64,000 nt of DNA from Paraburkholderia fungorum. Lineage in GTDB: Bacteria; Pseudomonadota; Gammaproteobacteria; Burkholderiales; Burkholderiaceae. This document shows positions 39,001 through 47,230 of the stretch, piece by piece. The notes under the pieces were generated by a model. The model had not been told where the DNA came from, searched no databases, and saw only the letters and a list, made by a program, of their open reading frames with translations. A program made the translations under genes and the position numbers. Positions within the stretch are counted from its first letter, which is position 1. Every line of letters starts with the position of its first letter. The stretch lies in the NCBI RefSeq assembly GCF_900099835.1, contig NZ_FNKP01000001.1, forward strand, positions 2,046,001 through 2,110,000. The letters are read 5' to 3'.

Positions 39001-40246
39001 CGACGGCGAGTATCAGGAAAGCGCGGACGCCTGGCTCGAACGCATCATCGTGCGGATCAATGAAGAGGATGCCGCTCTGCATGCGGTGCCGCCGGGTGGA
39101 ATGATCAACGCGGTCGTGCCCGGTGCCGTGCCGACCAAGACGCGTCCGGCCGCTTCGCGCGTGGTCGGCAATCTGCGCCTGAACCGGCAGGGCGCGGCGA
39201 AAGATACGCGCTATGTTTCTCTGAATACAGGCGACGCCGGCCTCGAATACGAAGCAGGCGATGCATTGGGCGTGTGGCCCGTCAATTGCCCCGAACTGGT
39301 GAGCGAGTTGATCGACCTGAGTGGCGCGAGTGCGGACGCGCCCGTGCAGGTGCCCGGTGCGGGCGAGATGCGTCTTGCCGATGCGCTCGGCAAACACTAC
39401 GAAATCGCTCGACCGGGTAGCGACGCACTCGCATTTATCGCAGCGCGCAGCAGCAATGGCGCACTACGCGATCTGCTGACGCCGGAGCGCAAGGCCGATC
39501 TCAAGCAATGGCTGTGGGGCCAGCAACTCGCCGACGTATTGCACGAATTTCCGGTCAGCCTCGGCGCTGCCGAATTGACCGGCATGCTCAAGCGTTTGCA
39601 ACCGCGTCTCTATTCGATTGCGTCGAGCCCGAAAGCGCATCCCGGCGAAGTTCATCTGACGGTTTCTGCCGTGCGCTACAGCAATGGCCGTCGTCATCGC
39701 AAAGGCGTGTCGTCGACGTTTCTCGCCGACCGTGCGGGCGATATCGACGTACCTGTATTCGTGCAGAAGTCCGCGCATTTTCGGCCGCCTCATCAATCCG
39801 TCACGCCAATGATCATGGTTGGCCCCGGCACCGGCATCGCACCGTTTCGCGGCTTTCTGCACGAACGTCGTGCACGCGGCGATCAGGGGCGCAACTGGCT
39901 GTTCTTCGGTGAGCAGCACGCGGCCACCGATTACTACTATCGCGACGAACTCGAAGCCATGCGGGACAGTGGCGTACTGACCCGCCTCGACGTCGCGTTC
40001 TCGCGCGATCAGGCAGAAAAGATCTACGTGCAGGACCGGATGCGTGAACAGGGTGCGCAACTGTGGGCATGGTTAGAAGAGGGCGCGCATTTCTACGTAT
40101 GCGGCGACGCGAACCGGATGGCGCGGGATGTCGATGCTGCGCTTAAGGAAGTGGTGGCCACACACGGCGGCATGAGTGATGAAAAAGCACTCGACTACGT
40201 CAACCGTCTTTCACGAGAAAAGCGCTATGCGCGCGACGTTTATTGA
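36053..40246 (+). CDS. nasA: Assimilatory nitrate reductase fused to flavodoxin and NADPH-flavoprotein reductase
   Basis: The 1397-residue product joins two enzymes. Residues 1 to about 700 are a molybdenum bis-MGD nitrate reductase with an N-terminal [4Fe-4S] motif at Cys10, Cys13, Cys17 and Cys44. A variable linker (about 720-855) leads to a flavodoxin domain (LLWASQTGNTE, about 862) and a CysJ-like FAD/NADPH domain from about 1030 (RLYSIASSP, GPGTGIAPFRGF, C-terminal ARDVY). NADPH electrons can thus pass through FAD and FMN to the iron-sulfur and molybdenum centre in one chain, replacing a separate NasB. Nitrate becomes nitrite for NirB. Confidence 0.93.
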   Translation: MSSSSVKTVCPYCGVGCGMVLHVEDGQVVKISGDKEHPSNFGRLCTKGQSAHVALRKSGRLEGAFVRHARDADPVPLPMAQAISTTAARLRGLLDQHGPDALSFYVSGQMSIEAQYLINKLAKGFVGTNNIESNSRLCMASAGSGYKLSLGADGPPGSYEDFDHADLFFVIGANMADCHPILFLRMMDRVKAGAKLIVVDPRRNTTAEKADLFMQIKPGTDLALLNGLLHLLHENGHTDAAFIADATEGWDAMPEFLSAYTPENVAQITGLAADDIRRAAQMIGSAKEWMSCWTMGLNQSTHGTWHTNAICNLHLATGKICRRGSGPFSLTGQPNAMGGREMGYMGPGLPGQRSVLVEADRAFIEDMWRIPKGTLKTEVGKGTIDMFTRMAAGEIKACWIICTNPVASVANRQNAIAGLRAAELVIAQDAFLDTETNRYADVLLPGALWAEAEGVMINSERNLTLMQKGIDPPGAALPDWQIIARIACEMGFTDAFTYASAEEVFAEITRASNPKTGYDLRGASHHRLKETPLQWPLSSSESSDRNPVRYLNDGVSQTLKELADGSRPRLVFPTGSGKAMFFARTYAPPAELPDREFPIVLNTGRLQHQWHTMTKTGKVAMLNKLNPGPFVEIHPEDAATLGINAKAPVEIRSRRGRAVLPAVITERVSAGNCFAPMHWNDVFGDDLCINAVTSDAIDPVSQQPELKFCAVALSPVTVDAIEPLTNDDELSTDAPLAVAASAAQTSALTASVEDQVMPRIEALNNLLQLPPVPVPSFSETEKAYLAGFVGGLRSVEAQGGDSVPVLPASAPFDASHRLYVDGLLAGLYSRSRTAAALPAAASQPEAASASGVRIVRARPKVTLLWASQTGNTESLTERYATRLMESGFEIRTSCMDDYQAASLAKAQYVLLMTSTFGDGDPPDNAQSLWTQLSADDAPRLDGVRFAVLALGDRNYDQFCGHGRRLDERLAAQGALRLMDRVDCDGEYQESADAWLERIIVRINEEDAALHAVPPGGMINAVVPGAVPTKTRPAASRVVGNLRLNRQGAAKDTRYVSLNTGDAGLEYEAGDALGVWPVNCPELVSELIDLSGASADAPVQVPGAGEMRLADALGKHYEIARPGSDALAFIAARSSNGALRDLLTPERKADLKQWLWGQQLADVLHEFPVSLGAAELTGMLKRLQPRLYSIASSPKAHPGEVHLTVSAVRYSNGRRHRKGVSSTFLADRAGDIDVPVFVQKSAHFRPPHQSVTPMIMVGPGTGIAPFRGFLHERRARGDQGRNWLFFGEQHAATDYYYRDELEAMRDSGVLTRLDVAFSRDQAEKIYVQDRMREQGAQLWAWLEEGAHFYVCGDANRMARDVDAALKEVVATHGGMSDEKALDYVNRLSREKRYARDVY

Positions 40247-40335
40247 TCGCATCAGCGCTTTGAAATAGCGCTTGAAACACGCGGTCGTTGAGCTTTAAAG
40301 AGTACGCAATCGAGTTTCAAAAAGATGGACCCGGA

Positions 40336-40351
40336 TGGCATGGAGGTTGCA
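40336..40351 (+). promoter_or_regulatory. Candidate sigma-54 promoter of the nitrate transporter
   Basis: TGGCAT (40336-40341), five bases, TTGCA (40347-40351) differs from the consensus by one base, and keeps GG and GC at correct spacing. Its predicted start is about 85 bases before the transporter ATG. No clear leader terminator is seen here. Confidence 0.65.
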
Positions 40352-40447
40352 TGTTAAAGCCGGTATTTTCAATAACGTGACATGCCGGTGCATCGCAATC
40401 AACGCCATTGCCGGACAGTCGAAAAATCAGTTTTGTGAGGATGTCTG

Positions 40448-41815
40448 ATGAAAAACGTAATGACCTCGCTGAAGAGCGGAGACTGGCGCGCGCTAGTGGC
40501 GTGCTTCCTCTATTTCGACACCGGTTTCACCGTGTGGGTGCTGTATGGGCCGCTCGCGCCGTTCATCAGCAAGAGCATCGCGATGACACCCGCACAACAG
40601 GGTTTGCTGGTCGCCGTACCAGTGTTGTCGGCGGCGATTTTGCGCGTGACACTCGGCAATCTCTATCAGTCGGCGCATGGCAAACGCATTGCGCTGATGG
40701 GCGTGTTGCTGTCTGCTGTGCCGACCATCGTGCTGCCGGCCATGCAGTCGGTGCCGTCGTATAACGTGCTGCTGGTGCTGGGCGTATTCCTCGGCGTGGG
40801 CGGTGCGAGCTTCGCGGTCGCGTTGCCGATGGCGGGCAGCAATTATCCGCCAAAGGTTCAGGGTCTCGTGCTGGGTCTCGCCGCTGCGGGGAACATCGGT
40901 GCGGTGCTCGACGGTTTCCTGTTCCCGCAACTGGCAACGCACTATGGCTGGCAGATGGCCGCAGGCGGCGCCTTGCCGTTGCTCGCGATCGCTGCGATCA
41001 CGCTGTATTTCTGGGCAAACGATACGGGCATCAAGTCCGGTAGCGCATTGCGCGCATTCGGCAGTTTCGCGGTCACGCTAGTCGGTTTGATCGTGCTGGT
41101 GCTGCTGGTTGAAGCGGGTCTGTTCGGTTCGGGAAAAACGGGCGTGCTGCTGTTGCCGGTGATCGGCGCGCTGCTCGCGATTGCAGTGTTGCCGAAACGC
41201 TATCGTTCGGTACTCGGTGAGCGCGATACGTGGGCAATCATGCTGGTGTATAGCATCACGTTTGGCGGTTTCGTCGGCATGTCGTCGTATGTTTCGCTGT
41301 TGCTGACCAATCTGTATCAGTTGTCCAAGATCGACGCAGGTCTGTTCATGGCATTGCTCGCTGCGACAGGCGCAATGGTGCGTCCGCTGGGCGGCCTCGT
41401 CGCCGACAAGGTGTCCGGCGTACGCGCGCTGACCTTCCTGCTCGCGATCATTTCGCTGTGCGACTTCGTGTTTGCCGCCGCCATGCCGTCGATGGCGGGC
41501 GGTATCGCGCTGCTGTTGTGCATGTACGTGGCGTTCGGCCTCGGCAATGGCGCAACGTTTCAACTGGTGCCGCATCGCTGGGCGGGGCGCACGGGCTTGA
41601 TGTCGGGTATTGTCGGCGCGGCGGGCGGCATTGGCGGCTTCTATCTGCCGGTCGTGATGGGCATTGCGAAGGAAAGCACCGGCAGCTATCAGATGGGCTT
41701 TGCGACCTTCGGCGCCCTGGCCGCGTGCGCGTTTGTGGCGATTGTCGCGCTGCGTCGTCCGTGGATGGCGTGGTCGATGCACACGGGCGTCGTGCATGCG
41801 CATGCTACGGAGTGA
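40448..41815 (+). CDS. narK: Nitrate/nitrite transporter, NarK/NasA type MFS
   Basis: This 455-residue protein has about 12 membrane segments and the nitrate-porter signatures GGASFAVALPMAGSNYPPKVQGLVLGLAAAGNIGAVLDG and, in the second half, FGLGNGATFQLVPHRW. Arginines in the first and eighth helices, expected to bind nitrate, fit RVTLGNLYQ and MVRPLGGLVADK. It would bring nitrate into the cell for NasA. GAGG lies seven bases before the ATG. It follows nasA by about 200 bases and probably has its own sigma-54 promoter. Confidence 0.92.
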   Translation: MKNVMTSLKSGDWRALVACFLYFDTGFTVWVLYGPLAPFISKSIAMTPAQQGLLVAVPVLSAAILRVTLGNLYQSAHGKRIALMGVLLSAVPTIVLPAMQSVPSYNVLLVLGVFLGVGGASFAVALPMAGSNYPPKVQGLVLGLAAAGNIGAVLDGFLFPQLATHYGWQMAAGGALPLLAIAAITLYFWANDTGIKSGSALRAFGSFAVTLVGLIVLVLLVEAGLFGSGKTGVLLLPVIGALLAIAVLPKRYRSVLGERDTWAIMLVYSITFGGFVGMSSYVSLLLTNLYQLSKIDAGLFMALLAATGAMVRPLGGLVADKVSGVRALTFLLAIISLCDFVFAAAMPSMAGGIALLLCMYVAFGLGNGATFQLVPHRWAGRTGLMSGIVGAAGGIGGFYLPVVMGIAKESTGSYQMGFATFGALAACAFVAIVALRRPWMAWSMHTGVVHAHATE

Positions 41816-41824
41816 TACGGTGCT

Positions 41825-41848
41825 CGCCAGCGCGCGCATGCGCTGGCG
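41825..41848. repeat. Hairpin after the nitrate transporter
   Basis: CGCCAGCGC (41825-41833) and GCGCTGGCG (41840-41848) form a perfect nine-base stem ten bases after the stop. It lacks a T run, so it may be a processing or weak termination hairpin. Confidence 0.5.
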
Positions 41849-41968
41849 GCACTCGCGCTTTTGGAGCAGCGGGGCGCCTGGCAACGCAGGCGATTAACGA
41901 TAAACGCCGAATCCCTGCTCATAAAAAATAGGCAGTCAACTCCTTGCATATTGCCGATGAGGTTTCTA

Positions 41969-41992
41969 ATATGCAGTCAGGAGGCTGCATAT
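41969..41992 (+). promoter_or_regulatory. Palindrome enclosing the ribosome site of the SRPBCC-ArsR operon
   Basis: ATATGCAG (41969-41976) and CTGCATAT (41985-41992) are a perfect inverted repeat around TCAGGAGG, which is the ribosome site; the last arm includes the first bases of the start codon. A third half-site TGCATAT lies at 41945-41951. It could be the operator of the ArsR repressor encoded in the operon. Confidence 0.68.
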
Positions 41993-42452
41993 GACCACAT
42001 CGACCGATCGCATCGAAAAGCAGATTCTATTAAAGGCGCCACGCTCCAGAGTGTGGCGCGCGTTGTCCAATGCCGAGGAATTCGGCACCTGGTTCGGCGT
42101 GAAGCTCACCGGCAAGCAGTTCATCGCGGGACAGAAGACGGAAGGCACGCTCACGTATCCGGGCTACGAGCATATTGTCGTGACCGTATTTATCGAGCGG
42201 GTCGAGCCTGAGCATCATCTGTCGTGGCGCTGGCATCCGGCCGCGATCGATCCATCATTCGACTACGCGTCGGAGCCGACCACGCTGGTGGTATTCGAAT
42301 TGACCGAAGTCGAGTCGGGCACCTTGCTGCGCGTCGTCGAATCGGGCTTCGACAACATACCCGCGTCGCGGCGCGAAGAAGCGTTCCGTATCAATAACGG
42401 TGGCTGGGACCATCAGATCACCAACATCGAAAAGCATGTCGCCAACGGATAA
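41991..42452 (+). CDS. SRPBCC (AHSA1-like) domain protein
   Basis: This 153-residue protein begins IEKQILLKAPRSRVWRALSN and holds FGTWFGV, LSWRWHP and TTLVVFELTEVESGTLLRV, the usual pattern of the SRPBCC hydrophobic-ligand fold related to the Hsp90-activator homology domain. AGGAGG provides a strong ribosome site. Its 3' end overlaps an ArsR regulator gene by 17 bases, a common pairing in bacteria. Ligand and function are unknown. Confidence 0.9.
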   Translation: MTTSTDRIEKQILLKAPRSRVWRALSNAEEFGTWFGVKLTGKQFIAGQKTEGTLTYPGYEHIVVTVFIERVEPEHHLSWRWHPAAIDPSFDYASEPTTLVVFELTEVESGTLLRVVESGFDNIPASRREEAFRINNGGWDHQITNIEKHVANG

Positions 42453-42807
42453 ATCGAAATCGGGCAAAGCCGGCGGAAAACTGACTACGTCCGCGCTGCG
42501 AAAATCCGCACCGATTTTCGCAGCGCTCGGCGACGAAACGCGTCTGCGGCTCATTGCGGTCTTATGCGCGGGCAGCGCGATGTCGATTGCGCAATTGACC
42601 GCCGGCACGGACATTACGCGGCAATCGGTGACGCAGCATTTGCAGGTGCTGGCCAATGCGGGACTGGTGCGGGATGTGAAAATGGGGCGTGAGCGGCTGT
42701 GGGAATTCGAAGCCGCTCATCTCGACGAAGCACGCCGCGCGCTCGATGTGATCTCGCAGCAATGGGATCAGGCGTTGGCGAGATTGAAGGCGATGGTGGA
42801 GGAGTAG
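42436..42807 (+). CDS. ArsR-family repressor
   Basis: The 123-residue winged-helix protein shows PIFAALGDETRLRLIAVLC and the recognition helix ITRQSVTQHLQVLANAGLVRDVKMGRE. The metal-binding ELCV-type cysteines are absent, so it does not look like a metal sensor. The start at 42436 lies within the SRPBCC gene; a GTG at 42400 would add 12 residues. It probably controls its own operon through the palindrome at 41969. Confidence 0.88.
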   Translation: MSPTDKSKSGKAGGKLTTSALRKSAPIFAALGDETRLRLIAVLCAGSAMSIAQLTAGTDITRQSVTQHLQVLANAGLVRDVKMGRERLWEFEAAHLDEARRALDVISQQWDQALARLKAMVEE

Positions 42808-42826
42808 GAGCCGGCCTTCGCCAAAA

Positions 42827-42849
42827 CCGGCGAGCGTTTAACGCGCCGG
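42827..42849. terminator. Bidirectional terminator between arsR and the porin gene
   Basis: CCGGCG (42827-42832) and CGCCGG (42844-42849) with inner GCGTT/AACGC form a hairpin. AAAA precedes it and CTTTAA follows, so it could act on both strands; the T runs are short. Confidence 0.6.
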
Positions 42850-42865
42850 CTTTAACTAAAGCACG

Positions 42866-44023
42866 TTAGAACTTGTGACGCAGCGCAACCCGCACGGCAA
42901 CCTGCGTATCCGTCGATGAAGGCGCCTGGGTGCCCGGAATAAACGCGTTGTCGAGAATCGAATTAGTCGAGTCGCCCGCGACCTTCTGATAAACGCCCTG
43001 TACATACACATCGGTTCGCTTGCTGATGTTGTAATCCGCCATCAGACCCGCCGAGTGAATCTTCGGCTTCACGCTGCCCGACGACGCGTCGTAATTCACC
43101 ATCGAATACACGTACTGCGCGCCGACAAAGAACGCTGGCGTGATCTGGTATTTGCCGTTCAGTTCGAAGTTCTGGTACTTCAGCGTATTCAGTTGCACGC
43201 CAGCCGCAGCCAGCGGAAGACCGATGTAGCCATTGCCGGTCGGGTCGTTATAGGTCGAATTGGTGTACGCGAAACCGGCGGTTGCGGAACCGAACGTGTA
43301 ATTCACGCCGCCGCCAAACACGCGCATGCGTCCGGCGATAAAACTCGCGTCGTTCGCGGTGATCGCACCAGTCGAGCCCACGCCCGGGTTGTTCGCCTGC
43401 ATGTAGGCGGCCGCGACCAGCAGGCCGCCGTTCACATACTGGCCGCCGAAACTATATGCGCGATTGTTCGCGAAGTTGGTGTCGTTGCTGAAGCTGTAGA
43501 CGCCGCCAAACTGGAAGCCCGCGATGTCCGGGCTCGCGTATTTCACGCTATTGCCGAGCCGGAACGAGTTGTCGGTGTTGTCGTTGTCATACGGATGCGC
43601 GAACAGGTAGCCGGCCCAGTTGCCGTTCGCCGTGGTCTGCGCAAGGTAATCGACCACCGAGTCATATTGCCGGCCGAGCGTCAGCGTGCCGTAGCTGTCG
43701 TTGCTCAGACCGACGTAAGCCTGGCGGCCGAACATGCGGCCACCCTGGCCGAGCTTGCCCGAGCCCACGTCGAAGCCGTTTTCGAGCTGAAACACGGCCT
43801 TGTTGCCGCCCCCCAGATCCTCCGAGCCCTTCATGCCCCAGCGGCTGCCTTGCGCATAGCCGCTAGCCATTTCCCACACCGCGCCGCCTTTGGCGTTGTT
43901 GGTGTAGTCGATCCCTTCGTCGAGTACGCCGTACAGGGTCACGCTGCTTTGCGCGAACGCCGACGTGGCCGACAGCGCTGCGAATACGGCGAGAGTGGCG
44001 CGGGCAAGTTGGTTCTTTTTCAT
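42866..44023 (-). CDS. Gram-negative porin, Burkholderia OmpC-like type
   Basis: The 385-residue outer-membrane protein has a signal peptide (MKKNQLARATLAVFAALSATSAFA cut before QSSV, given here only as a pattern) and the porin opening SSVTLYGVLDEGIDY, with RWGMKGSEDLGGG, TLGRQYDS and the C-terminal aromatic F in VALRHKF. It should form a 16-strand trimeric channel. GGAG lies eight bases before the ATG; longer in-frame starts are not needed. It is divergent from the aldehyde dehydrogenase, suggesting import of the same substrate. Confidence 0.92.
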   Translation of the reverse strand: MKKNQLARATLAVFAALSATSAFAQSSVTLYGVLDEGIDYTNNAKGGAVWEMASGYAQGSRWGMKGSEDLGGGNKAVFQLENGFDVGSGKLGQGGRMFGRQAYVGLSNDSYGTLTLGRQYDSVVDYLAQTTANGNWAGYLFAHPYDNDNTDNSFRLGNSVKYASPDIAGFQFGGVYSFSNDTNFANNRAYSFGGQYVNGGLLVAAAYMQANNPGVGSTGAITANDASFIAGRMRVFGGGVNYTFGSATAGFAYTNSTYNDPTGNGYIGLPLAAAGVQLNTLKYQNFELNGKYQITPAFFVGAQYVYSMVNYDASSGSVKPKIHSAGLMADYNISKRTDVYVQGVYQKVAGDSTNSILDNAFIPGTQAPSSTDTQVAVRVALRHKF

Positions 44024-44304
44024 TTCAGAGCTCCAGATGTTGGTATGAGCGGTCTTTCCGGGTCGATTGGGTCGACTTCGGAAGGCCGCTGTTTTTTTGG
44101 CGAAGCCCGGATTCTGCATATCGAGATGGGTTTCACGTATGAGGCAAATCCCTGGATAAACATGATTTTTTCGAATGTTTGTCCTCAAAATTATTCGCTT
44201 GTGGCCCGTGGCAACGAGGAGAAAAATTCGAATCATTCACCTTTGGCATGAAATCGATAGCTGAAGGCCATGCGGTTTTTGTACCCAGCATCTCAGGAGA
44301 CGAC
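44024..44304. other. Divergent promoter region between porin and aldA
   Basis: About 280 bases. The palindrome ATTCGAAT (44226-44233) and a related TTTTCGAAT near 44169 lie near its middle; they might be regulator sites. No gene or clear promoter hexamers assigned. Confidence 0.4.
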
Positions 44305-45741
44305 ATGCGACTCGATCGGAATTTTGCTAACGGCCGGTTTATCGACCCTTCGACCGAACCCGCCGGCAACGAGCACATCGCCGTCTACAACCCGGCCACA
44401 GGGGCCGCGATTGCCCACGTCACGGGTGCGACGCAAGCCGAGGCGATTGCCGCTGTGGACGCCGCCGCCGTCGCGCAAAAGGCGTGGCGCAAGCTGCCGT
44501 CCGCCGAACGCGCCGTGTATCTGCACAAGCTCGCGGATGCGCTGACCGAATGCGCGCCGAGCATTGGCGCAGCGCTCGCGCTGGAGTCGGGCAAGAGCGT
44601 TGCCGACGCGACCAACGAAGCGATTTACGCAGGCCAGATCACCCGTTATCACGCCGAATGGGCACGCCGCATTGAAGGCGAAGTGATTCCGAGCGATACG
44701 GCCGACGAAAATCTCGTGCTGCACCGCGAGCCGATCGGCGTGGTGGCGTGTCTGATTCCGTTCAACTACCCGGTCTATACGTTCATGCGCAAGGTCGCGC
44801 CTGCGTTGATCGCCGGTAACACGGTGGTGGTGCGTCCGAGCAACAACACGCCGACCTCGGCATTCGAAATCGCCAAAGCAGTCGAAAAAGCTGGCTTGCC
44901 CGCGGGCGTCGTGAATATTCTCGCGATGAATCATGCGACCGCCGAAGCGCTTTGCACGCATCCGAAGGTCGGCATGATCACGTTGACCGGCAGCGTCGGC
45001 GCGGGGCGCAAGGTGCTCGATTACTGCAAGGCGAACATCGCGAAGCCGTCGCTCGAACTGGGCGGTAAAACGCCCGCGATTATCGAAGCCGATGCCGATC
45101 TGGATAAAGCCGCGCGCGATCTGGTTGCGTCGAAAACCACTCACTGCGGGCAGCTTTGCACGGCAATCGAACGAGTCTATGTGCATGAAAGCGTGCACGA
45201 CCGTTTCGTCGCGTTGCTGAAACAGCACATGAGCGCAGTGGAATCCGGCGACCGCAGCGAACAGCCTTCGCTGATGGGTCCGCTCGTCAACGAAGCATCG
45301 CGTCAATCTATTCACGCGATGGTCGAGCGCGCTGTCGCGGCAGGCGCCAAACTCGAAACCGGCGGCAAACTGCCTCAAGGCAAGGGCTTTTTCTATCCGG
45401 CGACGTTGCTGACGAATTGCCGTCAGGACATGGAAATCATCCAGGAAGAAACCTTCGGCCCGATCATGCCGGTCGTCAAATACAGCACGCTCGACGAAGC
45501 GCTCGAGATGGCGAACGATCACCAGTTCGGTCTGTCGTCGGTGTTGTATACGGAGAACTATCGCGCTGCGATGAAGATCGCCAACGGTATCGAAGCGGGC
45601 GAGTTGTATGTGAACCGCACGCCGGCCGACCCGTATCAAGGCTTTCACGCAGGCTGGAAACGTTCGGGTCTCGGCGGCGACGACGGCAAGCACGGCATGC
45701 TCGAATTCACGCAAACCCGTCTCGTGGTCATGAAGTACTGA
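44305..45741 (+). CDS. aldA: NAD-dependent aldehyde dehydrogenase, lactaldehyde/glycolaldehyde type
   Basis: The 478-residue enzyme is closest in pattern to E. coli AldA: IPFNYPVYTFMRKVAPALIAGNTVV, ELGGKTPAI with the general base Glu, and the catalytic cysteine at residue 285 in CGQLCTAIERVYV, the same position as in AldA. It oxidises a small aldehyde to an acid with NAD+. AGGAGA lies four bases before the ATG. It leads a plus-strand run with an MFS transporter, a sugar-acid dehydratase and a GMC oxidoreductase, so its aldehyde may come from sugar breakdown. Exact substrate is inferred. Confidence 0.85.
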   Translation: MRLDRNFANGRFIDPSTEPAGNEHIAVYNPATGAAIAHVTGATQAEAIAAVDAAAVAQKAWRKLPSAERAVYLHKLADALTECAPSIGAALALESGKSVADATNEAIYAGQITRYHAEWARRIEGEVIPSDTADENLVLHREPIGVVACLIPFNYPVYTFMRKVAPALIAGNTVVVRPSNNTPTSAFEIAKAVEKAGLPAGVVNILAMNHATAEALCTHPKVGMITLTGSVGAGRKVLDYCKANIAKPSLELGGKTPAIIEADADLDKAARDLVASKTTHCGQLCTAIERVYVHESVHDRFVALLKQHMSAVESGDRSEQPSLMGPLVNEASRQSIHAMVERAVAAGAKLETGGKLPQGKGFFYPATLLTNCRQDMEIIQEETFGPIMPVVKYSTLDEALEMANDHQFGLSSVLYTENYRAAMKIANGIEAGELYVNRTPADPYQGFHAGWKRSGLGGDDGKHGMLEFTQTRLVVMKY

Positions 45742-45907
45742 AGTTGAAAACCGAAGCGGCGCGCGTTGCACTTCAATCACACTAATCCCGACGCGCGCTT
45801 TCTCTTTAGCCCAAAAAAGGCAGCACACACGCTGCCAATCCATAACAAAACATATTGGAGACCCGGCGGCCCGGTGGACCGGCGCTGCGTCTCTCAGGAG
45901 CGCTCAC

Positions 45908-47230
45908 GTGTCGTCACAGCCCGTTCAAACCCATGCCGCGTCCGCATTAGGCGACGCACAAGCCGCGTTGGACAAAACCAAGGCGCAACGTTATATCCAG
46001 TTGATGCTGCTGGTGCTGGCCGCCGGCGCGATCTATCCGATTCTGTATCTGCGGCAGGTGTATCAGCCGACGATGCTTGAAGTGTTCCACATCACCGATA
46101 GTCAACTGGGCTATCTGTATTCGTCGCTGGGGACGATTTTTCTGCTGAGCTATCTGCCGAGCGGCTGGCTTGCCGACCGTATCGCGCCGCGTCTGCTGAT
46201 CTGTTTTTCGCTGATCGCAACGGGTCTGCTCGGACTGCTTTATTCGACCGCGCCGTCGTTTCATATTCTGATGTTGATCTTCGGCGGCTGGGGTTTGTCG
46301 ACGGGATTGACGTTCTGGGCCGCCGTCATCAAACGCGTGACGATGATTGCCGGTTCGCAGGAGCAGGGCCGTTTCTTCGGTTTGCTCGACGGCGGACGCG
46401 GACTCATCGAAGCGATGCTTGCCACCATCGCAATCACTTTGTTCGCGTGGGTCACGCAGACCAAGGGCGAGCCGGTTGCAGTCGGCTTCAGAATGGTCGT
46501 CTACCTGTATGCGTTTCTTTGCATTGCGCTGGGTGTCGTGCTCGCTCTCGTCAAGGACCCGCAAGGCACCGACGACGCTGTTGCCAATCGCGCGGCACGC
46601 AAGCGCAGCAACGTGCTGGTCGAGTTGAAAACGCTCGCGGCTATTCCCGAGTTGTGGCTGGTCGCGGCAATCGTGTTCTGCGGTTATCAGGTGTTCTGGG
46701 CAACCTACAGTTTTTCCGCGTATCTGCACGAAGGCGAAATCGGCCTCACGGTCGTGATGGCCGGCACGATAACTACGCTGAAATTGTGGATGCGTCCTAT
46801 TGGCGGCATTGGTGGGGGCTTTCTCGGCGACCGTTACTCGAAGGTGTCGGTGCTGGTCATCGCGCTCTTTCTCGCTGCATTGTCACTGCTCGGTCTGATG
46901 GCGGCACCGCGCATTTCGAGTCACGTGCTGCTGGTTTTCCTCGTGCTGTTCATCGGCATTCTGACTTACGCGATTCGCGGGCTGTACTGGTCACTGCTCG
47001 ATCGCTGCAATATTCCGGCTACCACGATGGGTCTCGCCATCGGCCTGATCTCGGTACTCGGTTATTCGCCTGATGTGTTCCTGCCGTTGATCAACGGCTA
47101 TCTGACGCAGACGTTCCCGGGCGTCTTCGGCTATCAACTGTACTTCGGCTATGTAGCCGCAATGGCGGCGCTCGGCGGTTTCGCCGGGCTCGCGCTGAGA
47201 AACATGCTTAACCGTAAAGAGGGTGCGTAA
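45908..47230 (+). CDS. MFS transporter, probable sugar-acid uptake
   Basis: This 440-residue protein has about 12 membrane segments, with the MFS signature GWLADRIAPRLL after helix 2 and a second copy GGFLGDRYSKVSV. The start is GTG, with AGGAG seven bases upstream. It lies directly before the enolase-family gene, its stop being immediately followed by that ATG, so its substrate is probably the acid handled by that enzyme. The exact solute is not predictable. Confidence 0.85.
   Translation: MSSQPVQTHAASALGDAQAALDKTKAQRYIQLMLLVLAAGAIYPILYLRQVYQPTMLEVFHITDSQLGYLYSSLGTIFLLSYLPSGWLADRIAPRLLICFSLIATGLLGLLYSTAPSFHILMLIFGGWGLSTGLTFWAAVIKRVTMIAGSQEQGRFFGLLDGGRGLIEAMLATIAITLFAWVTQTKGEPVAVGFRMVVYLYAFLCIALGVVLALVKDPQGTDDAVANRAARKRSNVLVELKTLAAIPELWLVAAIVFCGYQVFWATYSFSAYLHEGEIGLTVVMAGTITTLKLWMRPIGGIGGGFLGDRYSKVSVLVIALFLAALSLLGLMAAPRISSHVLLVFLVLFIGILTYAIRGLYWSLLDRCNIPATTMGLAIGLISVLGYSPDVFLPLINGYLTQTFPGVFGYQLYFGYVAAMAALGGFAGLALRNMLNRKEGA

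Noticed and set aside
40361..40447. An ANTAR-type leader before the nitrate transporter
   Set aside because: No terminator with a T run and no pair of hexaloop hairpins could be found.
44293..45843. Minus-strand frame of 516 codons opposite aldA
   Set aside because: Antisense to a dehydrogenase with intact catalytic motifs.
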